Shown piece after piece: positions 11,113-22,457 of a stretch of 64,000 nt of DNA. The DNA lies in the NCBI GenBank assembly GCA_019828595.1, contig JAHQRK010000004.1, positions 1,736,001-1,800,000 on the forward strand, written 5' to 3'. The notes beneath the pieces were generated by a model that worked only from the letters and a program-made list of their open reading frames with translations, made no database searches and was not told the origin of the DNA. This DNA is from Aphanomyces cochlioides (Eukaryota > Oomycota > Saprolegniomycetes > Saprolegniales > Verrucalvaceae). The position numbers were made by a program, and so were the translations under genes. Positions within the stretch are counted from its first letter, which is position 1; each line of letters starts with the position of its first letter.

Positions 11113-14100
11113 CTACGCGACTTGCGACGTCGGATGGAATGCCCACGACGACGTGGCGGCATCAAATTCGTTGGAACCCCACGCGTGGTGTGTCTTGTGC
11201 TTGAAAATCCTTTCAAATTCCGCGCGCGCGTCGTCGGCGACGTCGTATGGCCCTTTGAGTGCGCACGCAGTCTTCTCCATCTTCTCATCGCCTTTGGAAT
11301 TGCCGCCACCCCACCGCGTCCAGACAAAATGCCGCTCTTTGTCGTCGGAAATCCACTGAAGCACAAAGAATTTACCAGTCTTGGCCTGCTCCAAGTGCAC
11401 ACCGCGATGGAGCACGGCGTTCGACCGCTTTCCGAGCGCGGGATCGACTTCACATGCGAAATCCACTTGGTTCGCCCCTTCTTGGACATGCATGGAATTG
11501 CTGAGCGGTGGAAACGACTTTGGCTCGGTCTTGCTTGTCGTCGGCGATGGTAGAGTGGCGGCTTTGGCATCATGGAGATCGTCTTCTTGAGCGCTGTGAT
11601 GGCCACGAAGTTGACGACGATGTTGCCATCCACGGCAGCGAGCTTGAATGATCGTAGCCGCCCATTGTCGCTGGAACAATTCTGTCGAGAAATGCTCACG
11701 GACTGCGCGTTGGATGACACACGCTGCGGCATGACGCTTGGCATTCTTCTCCTCGTCGAGGCCTTGGTTCACGCGCTGAAAGAGACTCAAGCTGCATGGC
11801 AATTGTTCATTCCATGGGAGCGAGACGAGCCATTCCAGCCATTCCTGGATCATGGCGCACTGCGTGGAGCTCGCTTCGACTTGATCCAACTTGTTGATTT
11901 CATCTTGGACGGCGGCGATCACGTCCGCGGAGGCTCCCGCCGCTCGGAGACGCGTTTGGTATTTCTCAACGAGCGATTTCGTCGACGGAGCGACGGCACA
12001 CGGCGCGGCAAAGAGCTTGTCCACTTGGTTGAGGAGCCGACGGACGCCAGGAAGAGCATACCATTGCAGCGACGTTTCAAAGTACGTCTTGGCTAGAGCG
12101 TACTGCTTGGCGCGCATGCATTTCCGTCCGAGATCTCTGGCGAGCGCTGCTTCTTGCGCTCGTTCTGTGTCGATGCATGAAGCGTGATCGGACGGCAACG
12201 ACGGCACAATCGGCATGGGATGGTTGCTCGTCCTCTGCTGCAGAGTTTGCAAGACGGACGTCATTTGGCACTGCAAATGCTGCACCACGAGCTGTTCGTT
12301 CTTGAGCGCATGCTCCAAATGCGCCGTCACGGCCGCCGCTTCCATTTTCGCCGCGTGAACAGTCTGCGCCATGGCCGTCTGCATGCGCTGCCACTCATGC
12401 TCCCACTTGGACACGAGACTGCGCTGCGTTTTGACTTCCTGGCGGAGATAAAGCACTTCGACTTCACGGCGGATCGCGTTGGATCGAATGCGGTCCAGGA
12501 TAAGCGCATCTGCTGTCGATTTCGAGTCCATCATGCGCGCGCCGTACCGCAAGAGCTGCTCCACGACGTGCAGGTCGGCTTTGGCGTCGTGCGGGAGGCT
12601 ATTGAGGCGATCGCAGACGTAATGCATGGATGTCCAGCCTTTATGATCGACGAAATTGACTTCCGCGCCGGCTGCCATGAGGTACATGGCGCAGTCGCCA
12701 TGGCCGTAGCGACAAGCTACATGGAGAGGTGTCCGGCCGCTCTTATCGACTTCGTTCACGCCGTGGAATAAATATTTTCCACTGGCGTCCATGGTCGCCG
12801 TCGCGGTCAGGAGCACTTCCATGCATTCCGTGCTGCCAGCAAAGCAAGCAACATGCAGCGGCGTGCTCCCGCCTTCGTTGACTGCGAGAGTATGTGCGGC
12901 GGCCGTGACGAGGACTTGGACGCACGCTACACTCGGCGCCATGCACGCATAATGCAGCGGAGTTTGGGAGCCAAGATCCAACGCATCGACGTGTGCACCC
13001 GCGGCAAGGAGGAGCTCCACGGCTTCGACAGAGCCGGCAATGCAAGCGTGATGGAGCGCCGAGACGTTAAATGCGTCGGTGGTATTGGGAGACGTCGATT
13101 CCAGCAATGTGGCAAGAGTAGACTGCGACGCAGTGCGCGCTGCTGCTAGTAATGGCGGCAAAGAAGCGGACGGCGGCGGTGACCAGAGAGAGTAAATGGA
13201 CGTCTCGTTCGCGAGGAGAACTCCCGCGGCCGCGCCTTCAAGGCAAACAATACCGACTGACTCGGGAGATTGAGCGAGAATCTGCTGGGAGATGGAGTAC
13301 GGCAGCATGACGGATGGGATTGTAATGTGGTCGACGGCAAACTGGTCGACGCTCATGACAAACGCTGCGTCCGGGTTGACGGTATCGTTGTTGGCCACGA
13401 GGACGGCAACAGCTCCAGCTTGTTGAAGCCGTTCAATCTTCTCTGGGAATGTGCAGCCGCCGCGCTCTACAAATGCAATCGCGCCGGGGAAAGCGCTCTT
13501 GTTGCCAAGCGACGGATGGGCAGGCAGCGGCGACGCGAAGACGAGTCGACTGCGATAGTAGAGCCGTCGCCGAGAGAGTCCAAAGTCAGCCAGCGGTGCA
13601 AACTGCACGTGGAACTCGTCAGCGTTGGTAGCATACAACACAAACGCAAAGAGAGGTGTGAGTGGTTGGGACGCCGCCGCAGCAGACGTGGCGCATGGTT
13701 TGGGTTTGACAATGTTTTCCAGCGCTCCAGACGATACGTGGTGGACGATTTCAGGGTCTTTGGTGTACTAAAGGAAAGAATCAAGAACACACGACAAGTG
13801 AGAGAGGGACGTACGCCTTCGACGCTCTTCTTGACGACTTCAACGCCAGCTTGGACGACTTCTCCTGTCTGTTCGACTGTCTTCTTGACAGCTTCAACGC
13901 TAGCTTGAAGGAGTGTCTAAGCCGGAATGAACAACAGCAAGTCGCTGGAGAGTACCTTCTGTTCGTGCTTGAGCTGAATGACCACTTGCATGCCGTCTCG
14001 TAGAGATCTGCCCATCGCTTGTCCGACCATGAGGACGGGAATCGCAATTCCTGCACCTTCCCCTTCGAAAGCTTCTCCCATCCGCACGAGTTCTTCGCTT

Positions 14101-14396
14101 GAGTTTGTAAGAATCATGCCAATCGCTCCAGCAGCTTGAATACTCTTGGCTTTTGCAGCAAACGAGCAGTCTCCGCGTTCCACGACGACAATCTTCCCGC
14201 GCAAAGCGGCTCGGTTTTCAATTGTCGGGAACGCAGTCGCGGGGTAGACGTGGATAAGCGGCGCAGCATGCGTCGACGGCGTATGCAGTCCAAACGTTGC
14301 AACGGGCGCTGGCACTTGGCGCTTCACGCCGCCCAACTCGACGTGCAGGTACGCCAGGACTGCCATTGGATTCAACTGAGCTTCCGCTTCTGCCAT
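11113..14396 (-). CDS. Mosaic protein: two PA domains, ankyrin repeats, Lon-type linker, IQ motifs, WGR domain
   Basis: Exons 14396-13956, 13916-13815 and 13767-11113 give 1,065 residues. Residues about 30-145 form a protease-associated (PA) domain (IVVVERGDCSFAAKAKSIQAAGAIGMIL). A second PA domain is near 270-350 (AIAFVERGGCTFPEKI..QAGAVAVLVANN). Exon 2 encodes an imperfect repeat (QASVEAVKKT / QAGVEVVKKS). Ankyrin repeats follow at about 410-565 (TPLHYAC, TPLHVACFAGS, TPLHVACRYGH), then a coiled coil. Next comes a segment resembling the helical region before the AAA+ domain of Lon (about 785-845, ending IQEWLEWLVSLPW) without any AAA+ domain, then IQ-like helices (ACVIQRAVREHF, ATIIQARCRGW). 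A WGR fold closes it (FFVLQWI...FVWTRWGGG...FERIFKHKTHHAWG). Function unknown; WGR domains occur in PARPs. Confidence 0.8.
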
Positions 14397-14440
14397 GACG
14401 AAATCTTCCGATTTTCAAGACCTCGATCTTTTTGGACGTT

Positions 14441-14570
14441 TTTGATTGGATCATTTTAGCCAATCAAATTTAAGAAATAGAATTTAAAGATCATTCGTTG
14501 GTCAATAATCAGCCAATTAATAACGTTCAAACATCTATCAGAGAATTTAATTGGTTGATTATTATCCAAT
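14441..14570. promoter_or_regulatory. Three inverted CCAAT-box pairs upstream of the PA/ANK/WGR gene
   Basis: Pairs at 14445-14464, 14497-14517 and 14550-14570 have 10, 11 and 11 bp between the ATTGG (GTTGG in the middle pair) and CCAAT boxes. The first pair extends to TTTGATTGG/CCAATCAAA. The array starts 45 bp upstream of the ATG at 14396. Confidence 0.65.
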
Positions 14571-15110
14571 ACAAAATAATTATGAGAAATCATGCGAACC
14601 CCTTCACCCCTTCAAACCCCTTAACCCCAGAAGGCAAGAACGATTCACGATGATACACACAGCGGGAAACATTTGTGTGACGACCAGTGTGAGGAACCGA
14701 GCTCTTTGGATTGTTATGGTGCACATCAGCTAAAGACGACACAATCAGGGGTCAACTTTGGTAATCCATAACTTTTTGTAGACATCGAATAACACAAAAC
14801 GCAACAAACCCTTCAACATCACTGCTCCGACTTTCTTGTAACATTGAAAAGAGCATCGATTGTGCGCGAATTCTAGCTCAAGCTGATGTAAAACAGTCCG
14901 AAGATCGTCTGACGACTCAGTGCGTGCCCCAATTCCAGCTTGATATTGTATTTGACCCTCATTACAATATTTCGTCGAGGCGAGACGATCGGGGGAGTGA
15001 AGTGCACATGCACAGTGTATGACGATCATATCCTTCTCAACATATAGGCTGGACTTTGAGGAGGTAAGCCTCTTGCTTTTGCCCTGCACACGAGTTCCCT
15101 CAGACTGGCA
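14571..15110. other. Intergenic region with a C-rich telomere-like tract
   Basis: No gene is supported. At 14598-14630 there is a run of CCCC blocks spaced by TTCA, TTCAAA and TTAA, resembling degenerate telomere-like repeats. A similar G-rich tract lies at 29957-30013 on the other strand. The rest is AT-rich without recognisable signals. Confidence 0.45.
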
Positions 15111-15112
15111 TG

Positions 15113-15153
15113 TCGGATAATACCGGGAGCGATCTGGATAAGATATCCGAAAT
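15113..15153. promoter_or_regulatory. Diverged TCCGGATAA-type motifs (Vps26 gene)
   Basis: GTCGGATAATACC, TCTGGATAAG and ATATCCGA are one-mismatch versions of the window's promoter palindrome, 15-55 bp before the Vps26 ATG. Confidence 0.35.
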
Positions 15154-15168
15154 TGTACGAAATCCAAA

Positions 15169-16206
15169 ATGAAGGTAAGAAGACGATGGAAGAGTTGCCT
15201 TTGAGGATGATGCCGTTGTGCTAGAGTTTGTTTGGGTTTGGCACGCCTGTGGAGCTTGAAGTGGTGTTAAATGGACAGGAAGATCGTCGCAAAGAAGGTG
15301 ACTTGCTCGTGTTTGCACCCACGGACGATATCAGCGGGACGCTCCAGACAACGGCCAAGAAATTCGACCATGGTGGAATCAAAGTCGAGTTGATCGGCGT
15401 GATCGAAACAATTCATGACAAGAGCATGCAATTTGAATTCACGTCTTCCGTGCGTGTTCTATCTCAGGCCGGGACTGTTGATGGTGTTCAAGTTGGCATC
15501 TCCCATCATCCTATTCGTGACATGATTGTAGACGTTTCCATTTGCCTTTGTGAATGTCGACATGCCACATGAATCCTACTACGGCAAGAGCATCCAGCTG
15601 CGCTACTTTGTGCGTGCAACTATCACACGAAGCTATGCAACAAACCTGACCAAGGAGCAAGACTTTCTCGTCCATGTCCTTGACACTGCCCCTGAGCTCA
15701 ATAGCACAATCAAGATGGAAGTTGGGATTGAAGACTGTCTGCACATCGAGTTTGAATACAACAAGTCCAAGTAGATCGCTGGACGCATTCGAAACCTCAT
15801 TTGTGTCTGTAGGTATCATTTGAAGGACGTCGTGGTCGGCAAAGTCTTCTTCCTCCTCGTGCGAATCAAGATCAAACACATGGAACTGGCGATTGTACGT
15901 CGAGAGATTTCAGGCATGGGTGGTTCCGACAAACACACGGAGAGCGAGACGATGACAAAGTTTGAAATCATGGACGGCGCTCCCGTCAAAGGTAAGAAAG
16001 ATCTCGATCGGCTTTTCGACATCGTGCTTGAAGGTGAATCGATTCCTGTGCGTTTGTACCTTGGAAGCGTCGGAACGCTCACACCCACATTCAAGAATGT
16101 CAACAATAGATTCTCGGTCAAGTACTTGCTCAACCTTGTCCTCGTGGACGAGGAAGACCGCCGTTACTTTAAGCAACAAGAGATCACGCTGTGGCGTAAA
16201 GACTAA
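15169..16206 (+). CDS. VPS26: Retromer subunit Vps26
   Basis: Exons 15169-15174, 15225-15485, 15532-15770, 15813-15991 and 16034-16206 give 285 residues. The first coding exon is only six bases (Met-Lys) and restores the family start MKSLFGFG. Arrestin-like folds are clear: [62 protein letters not shown], and the C-terminus [15 protein letters not shown]. Vps26 binds Vps35 and sorting nexins for endosome-to-Golgi recycling. The last intron (15992-16033) is 42 nt with no stop in frame, so its retention would insert 14 residues in a conserved loop after [12 protein letters not shown]21, the retromer-binding WASH subunit, is encoded about 21 kb downstream. Confidence 0.96.
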
Positions 16207-16229
16207 TATCTATCGAGTCAGATCGTTGA

Positions 16230-19200
16230 TTATACATACGTGGATGGAGCTTCTGAAAGCCCCACGAGTGCTGGATGGGTCTGTCCTGCGACCAAGTACT
16301 TGAGAACTGCCGCATTCGACGCTGACGTTGCGAGGATAACGTCTGAGGCAGCCAATTGACTCAGCCATTCATGTGTTCGCGAACCCACGACGAGAACATT
16401 GGATGGTTCTTTCTGCTGGAGGAGGGACGTCAAGGCTTTAGTACTGCCTTGAAATTCAGCGTAGTCGGCCATACCAGGCAGTCCAGTTATGATGACTTGG
16501 GGGACAGACGCCATGTGATTCACCAAGGATTGCATGGACAGAGGACCCGTGTCGAACGCTCGTTGGATCCACTCATGAATTTGAGGTGTCTGCACAAGTG
16601 CACCATCTGCGGTCTGAGTCCGGCAGCGGAATTGGGAAAGAGTTCCTGGCAATACATCATCGACCAAGATCCATTCGGTTGCATCAGTGTACGCTAAATG
16701 CAAGACCGTGCCATCGTACGTTTGAGTTTTCATCGGGCTGCGAGTTTCTTGTGGCTCTACCACGGTGACAACGACAGGTTCACCTACAAGAAAATCAATT
16801 TGGAGCCTACTGCAGTATGCACCTTTTTTCTTTGACTTCTTGGATTTACGAGTCTCAGTTTCGTCGTCGTCATTGTCCCCATCTTCATCATCTTCATCTC
16901 CTTCGTCTTCATCCTCATCCTCATCGTCATCGGCAGCGTTATTACTTGCCCCAGAGGACCTCGAGTCATCTGAAGGGGAATCTGTTTGGGACGACAAGTC
17001 CTTCCCATCGTCAAGTGGTGCATCTCCAGCGAGCCAGTCAAAAGGAAGGAACAGCCGAACGAGGTAGCGTGCAGCCTTTCGACGTATTGTGTCCACGACG
17101 CGCCAACTCATGGCCGGTTCGACATCAACGTCAAAGCTTGGGTCACCAGCGCACGTCTTACGATCATCGAGAGTTAGATGCAAATAACGCCAAAAGGCTG
17201 TGGCAACTCCACCGCAGAGGAAAATTTCGTCTGCCACCTCCAACAGACCATCAAATAACCAGAGCTTCGTCGAGAAAGATTTTCCACCAAAGACAACGCT
17301 CAGCTTGCCGCGTGGATTTTCACGCAATACAAGATCATCATGGGGCTGAATAAACCGAGCCACATGCTGACATTCAGCAAAGAGCTGAGGTCCAAGATAC
17401 CAACGCGGGGCATTTATCGCCGCAGAAGTCTCCCAGTCACTGCGACCGAAGGTATCGCTGACAAGAACGTCAGTCCATCCCGAAAGGGAGTTTGAAATCA
17501 CGTTTGAGTACGTGCCGTCCCAAACAGCCTGCTGCTGAAGATCAACGCTTGCGTACAATTTTGGTGGCTCCTCTTCTGAGACAACAACTAGATTAGGAGC
17601 TGAGGGCTTGGCATCTTCGTCAGGTTTGTCTTTCTTCCCCTTCTTGTCTTTTTTGTCATCTTTCGGAGGTTGCTTTTCCTCAGCTGGTGGCTGTAGAGAC
17701 TCTTTTTTTACCACAGGTTGTGGTGTCTGGCTTAGCAGCTCGAATGACTCAACGACATGAATTTGGAAATTGAGCATAGGTGGTAAAATGTCTGTCGGCA
17801 CTGAGTTAGCGAGGTTTGGGTCCACAACAGAAGCAACAGATGATACTCGCTTTGCAGTCAGGTGATGGAATGCTTCCATTGTACCAACAAAATTGATTGC
17901 CCGATCAAGCACGCGCTCGAGCTTGTCTGCTACAAATTTCATTGATGGTAGTGGGGCGGGTGGGGGTTGCAACAAAATCATTTTCTTGGGTTTTGAACGT
18001 TGTGGTGTGCTCATAGTACTCAAGAGCAACACATTTATCGTGATAGCTTCCACTGGACCGTTCGATTGAAAAATATTCGTGTATCGTTGGATGAGGGTAT
18101 TTAGCACTGCAGCTACTTGGGCAATCTTGGTTGGTGTAAACGTATCGATTCCGTCCATCCATTTCCATTCGCATTGTAGCGCTGTTAGACCCCCAGGCTG
18201 CTCGTCATTTGCTTCTTGGGGGCATGGTGCAAGAGTAAAACAATGCGAAACATCCAAATCAACATGGAACACGATGTTTATGTTCGACATTGAAGTTGCT
18301 TGAAAAAGGCCCACTTCCATTGGGAGCTTGTCGTTAATCCAAAGGTGCTTTCGTCGAAAATGGCTAACTGCGTGTTTTGTTTCTTTCTCATAGAGAGTAC
18401 TGATACTTTCATCCACAGTTGTGCACACAAAATTGGCTGCCCGAGCACACAACTCGGTGTGGACTTCTGGCTCATCGTCCAATTCAAGGATGCTTGCCAC
18501 CACGGGAATTTCGCTAGCCCAAAATGATAGCCGAGATGCTATCTCGTCCATGAGGATGTGGGATGAGTGGGGACGAAAGAGCGAAAGATGGCGTAACTCT
18601 TCGAAAGCAAGTTGAAACACTGGTTTAAAGATCGATTTCTTCATGCGAAATGTTGGTGCATCGCCATCATCGTCATCTTCATCATCCTCTTCATCATCAC
18701 CGTCGCTAGCATCATCTCCGTCATCAAGTGAGTCTTTCCTTGGTGTGAGTGACTTGAAATGTATCTTAGATATTTGATCGGCTTCCTTAGCAAGATGTAA
18801 AAGTGTTGTTAGCAAGCCATCCCATGGTGGAAAACCCTCAGCAAAATTGCTTGGGCTCGGTTCCTCTCCATCAGCCAAATTCGGTTTGAGGGACATATCG
18901 TCACCTGTTTCCCCTTGTATAAGTTTGGCTTGTTTATCCGCTGAGATTAGATTTTGCGCTCGGTCGTAGAGCTCAAGCATCATCTCGTACAGCTATAGGA
19001 CAAAAATTAGATGAGCATGGTCGCAAGCAATACCTCTCGAGCATAATGAACAGAAAAGCGGCAGTTAACTCGCTCAAATGCATCTCGCCGATTTTCTTCT
19101 GGAATGTCTCGTGCGTCCCTGGACGGATAATCCATGTTCGTCACAATTTCCCGTAGGAGACTTCCCATCATATACTCATTGCTCAACTTTGCTATCTTCA

Positions 19201-21100
19201 ATGAACCTGAAGCCCGAGCTTGGAACGGAGCGCGAGTGTCAACAGCCACACATGTTAGGTGAAGATTTCGTTCGGGCGCATAGATGATGTCATTGTTATG
19301 TTCAGCCAAGTAAGGATCAATGGTCACTTTCCACTTTTCAAGAAAAACCCCTGGAGTCGCTGAAAAGAAGCTAAAGCGAATGCATATTGTTTCCATAGGA
19401 TGCAAGACTCCTAAAACCGACGTTATCAGGATATTTGCTTGATATGGCACTACCATTCTCTTGTGACACAAACGTCCGAGGACTCAGTCCTGCAGCTTCA
19501 ATTGCAAAATCGCGGTGTGATGGCCCATAATGCATCCACGTAAAGTTAAAGGTAATGTTACCGGGGTTTTGAAGCCATACAACTTTCGTCTGAACTGTCG
19601 CTGTTGATGTGTGGAATGATAAATGGATGTCACCAGTGTTTATTGAGCCTAGTTCTTCAACGATATTAAGACAAGGTGCAATAAATGTAGCATTTTGATC
19701 TGGCCGCCGCGCAGACATATTTAACCGCCCAGTTGAAGTACCAGATGATTGGGATTGCGTGTTTAAGGGGCAAAGAATTTCAGAGGGGGCGCATTCGTTT
19801 TCTAATTCGCTTTGGAGTAGATAATCGTAGTGTTTTTGGGAGCTGATGGTGGCCCACTCAAACAAGTCTTGAGAGTCAACTTTTAATCCGTCACTAGGAA
19901 TCTTAAGATGAACTCATTTCAGTGGACTGAGAGCGTACCAATTTACTGGGTCAATTTGGTGGGGTCGTATACGCTGAATATTACGGCGTAGGAGATTTTT
20001 TCTTGCTTGTAAAGCTTCGTTAAACTTTCCTTGATGGTCAGTTTGATGGAGACGACGACGGCGTGGATCCATGGGTCTTGTTCACATTGTCAGCTTTGCT
20101 CGAAAGAAATATCTTTGCTTACCTGCGGATGATCTCAGCCATCGGATTCTTGTCTTCTCGAATCGGACAAAAGAGACCACTGAAAACGTTGCCCACAGGT
20201 ACAAACCGAGTTCCTTCATCACGGAGGCTCACTGACCAGTATTCCCTGCAAATCACGAGTGTAAACCATCAGCGAGCATTGTAATAACGTACTTGCCATG
20301 CTTTTCCTCTTGAGGTGTCGCCTTGTTAATGAGGTCGTATTCCTCTTTCTGCTGACGGTACTCAGACGCTTTGACCATAACCAAGTCGTCTTCAGGCTTG
20401 TTAAGTTTTTTTGACATTTTGGCCTTAAAGCGCTCCCATTCACTACAACCTGTAAATAGAGGCAGATGAAGTTATTATACCGATTGCGCGTCTCCCATAT
20501 CAAGAGAACTTTTTTCTCTCTCTCCATCGAAATACGCTCATGTATCGGCATACTCCGTAGCATCTTCTTGTATTCTTTCATTTGTTGTGTTTTGGCATGA
20601 CTTTGCACGCCTTCAGCATCACTTCGAGGTGCACCAGTTTCTTGTTTTGCCTCTGGTATCTCTTTCTTCACCGTCAAGGCACTAATAACAGCTCGACTGG
20701 TGATAGCTTTTGCCACCAAGCGACTTGTTGAGCTCTTGAGCGATCGAGAACTCATGCTTTTGAGAGAATTTGTTTTGTTCGTTGAGAGCGGTGTTGCCAA
20801 GTACTCCTCGAATTGTTCAACATCGTCTGGCGTACCCAGTGCTGCATGAGCTACAATCTTGCCATTATTGTCACGACGAATTTGCTTGTTCAATATTGCT
20901 CGAACTTCTTCTTTCGACATACTCGCCTTTCCAGGAGACGACACGTCTTCATTTGCACCACTGAGGTCTAAAGTAGGCGTTGAAGGAATGGAACGTGCCA
21001 CTGTGAAAGTTTTCTTTCTCTTCGGCGACGGCGTTCCGGGCATAATGTCCCGCGCTGGGGATACAGACGCAGTCGACTTGGTGCTCTTGTTTGTATGCAT
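16230..21100 (-). CDS. Large MYCBPAP-like flagellar protein candidate with ASH-like Ig domain and degenerate PGK module
   Basis: Seven exons (21100-20481, 20442-20293, 20245-20123, 20076-19939, 19893-19454, 19410-19034, 18992-16230) give 1,536 residues. The basic N-terminal third and the WERF...YWSVSLRDEG section recall MYCBP-associated proteins. A segment near residues 410-500 (NTGDIHLSFHTS...VVWLQNPGNITFNFTWMHYG) looks like an ASH/Hydin-type Ig domain. The C-terminal half is a decayed phosphoglycerate-kinase fold: DTFGRSDWETSAAI, GKLSVVFGGKSFSTKLWLFDGLL, LCGGVATAFW, LPFDWLAGD and a Rossmann-like end (TGLPGMADYAEFQGSTKAL...VGSRTHEWL). Acidic insertions interrupt it and the usual GGGD nucleotide loop is missing. 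Family placement is moderate; catalysis is unlikely. It converges on Vps26 (23 bp). Confidence 0.6.
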
Positions 21101-21317
21101 CTACGCTTCCATGGACTTTCGCGCCTTTTCCCGAAATGACCTTTCAAAGATCTAAGAATTCAGTAATTGTAGTCTCTATTTACAAATAATTAACTGCAAT
21201 ACATTATGTCAATATAAAATTCAAGCATATTTGTAGTAGTATGTACAGTTAACAAAGCCTTCATCAATTACTTGTCATACCCACTACAATTAAAAACGAA
21301 ACCGTTGCACTTTTTCA

Positions 21318-22274
21318 TTATCCAATTTGAAAAGTCAAGCCAACTTGATGGGAGTCCGTCTCTAGCTGGAGCAAGTTCACACGGCCGGAAAGTGCTACGT
21401 TCAGGAACGGCGAGACGCGGCATTGATAGGCCATGCCGACCACACCAGTGCTGTCCAATGTGCCGAACAAACTCTCGCGCAGATTCAGCTCTTTGTGGCA
21501 CTGTCCTTTCATAACAACTGTGCCACGCTTTCGTTGATACTCCATTTCACTGCCTACTTCAAAGTCTGACGTCACTCGCTGACGGATTTGACATCGCCAA
21601 ATGTTGCCAAGGTCTTGTAAAGTTCCTACGGCGACGACATCGGACGCGACATATCTTGCGAGCGCAACCCATTTTTCAACCTTTTGTTGCAGTGTTCGAG
21701 ACTCCATGAACTCCATTCCAGAATTGATACGCGCGCCAAGGCCGACACAAAAGGCGGGAGTACCAGTAACAACACCAAACTCGACCGAAGGACCATTCAC
21801 AACATCCACAGCGCATTCAAGAGAACTCTTCAGGGACGCAAAGTATGGTACATCAGCTGTGCCTTTAAATCCAATTCTGGCATTTGGAGCAATTCCAACA
21901 GCTTTTTGGCCACATTCAAGTGCTGACAGCGTGAAGGTACCCCAGCTGGCAGTGTCCATCTCGGCTCGAAGGGACAGCCGATGCTTACTGTGCAAGGCTA
22001 CAATGCCTCGAATAACTGAACCATCATTTGGGCTTTGGAGTGCAAACCTTTGACTGAGCGATGCAGCCAAAGTCGAGTTTTTCACCATGGACGTGCGAAG
22101 TTCGAGTTGCTTCGACGGGCTACGGAGGTGAACAAAGCAACCAGATAGAGCTGGATGCGGAAAGAGCGAGGATTTCTTCGCAAGCGAATCTTGCTTCTCG
22201 TCCGTCCCCGCCCACGGAACGTCAGGAAGCTGGGAAACGTCGACGAGATCGGTCAGAAACACTCGGCCATCCAT
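21318..22274 (-). CDS. VDAC/porin-3-like mitochondrial outer-membrane protein
   Basis: Single exon, 318 residues. After about 40 residues the sequence consists of alternating polar/hydrophobic strands suited to a 19-strand beta-barrel. The C-terminus, SHQVGLTFQIG, fits the mitochondrial beta-signal of VDAC and Tom40 (polar-x-Gly-x-x-hydrophobic-x-hydrophobic). Strands such as LSLRAEMDTASWGTFTLSAL and VEFGVVTGTPAFCVGLGARI are porin-like. It is clearly diverged and somewhat longer than canonical VDAC (about 280). Tom40 is an alternative. It is divergent to the BTB gene, with 183 bp between start codons and no TCCGG motif. Confidence 0.6.
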   Translation of the reverse strand: MDGRVFLTDLVDVSQLPDVPWAGTDEKQDSLAKKSSLFPHPALSGCFVHLRSPSKQLELRTSMVKNSTLAASLSQRFALQSPNDGSVIRGIVALHSKHRLSLRAEMDTASWGTFTLSALECGQKAVGIAPNARIGFKGTADVPYFASLKSSLECAVDVVNGPSVEFGVVTGTPAFCVGLGARINSGMEFMESRTLQQKVEKWVALARYVASDVVAVGTLQDLGNIWRCQIRQRVTSDFEVGSEMEYQRKRGTVVMKGQCHKELNLRESLFGTLDSTGVVGMAYQCRVSPFLNVALSGRVNLLQLETDSHQVGLTFQIG

Positions 22275-22457
22275 GATGGAAAAATGAATATCTCACACCC
22301 GACGTTGAAAATATTAAAAGAACACGTGGCGTTCGTTCTTTTTTCTTTAAATTACATTTTGTTGCTTCTTTTTTTCTAAATTAGTTCTTCTAGTCGGAAT
22401 GTACGAAAAAGAAATTTTCCAGATTTCTTTTCAGCTCGATTGTGAATTACGGGAGGC

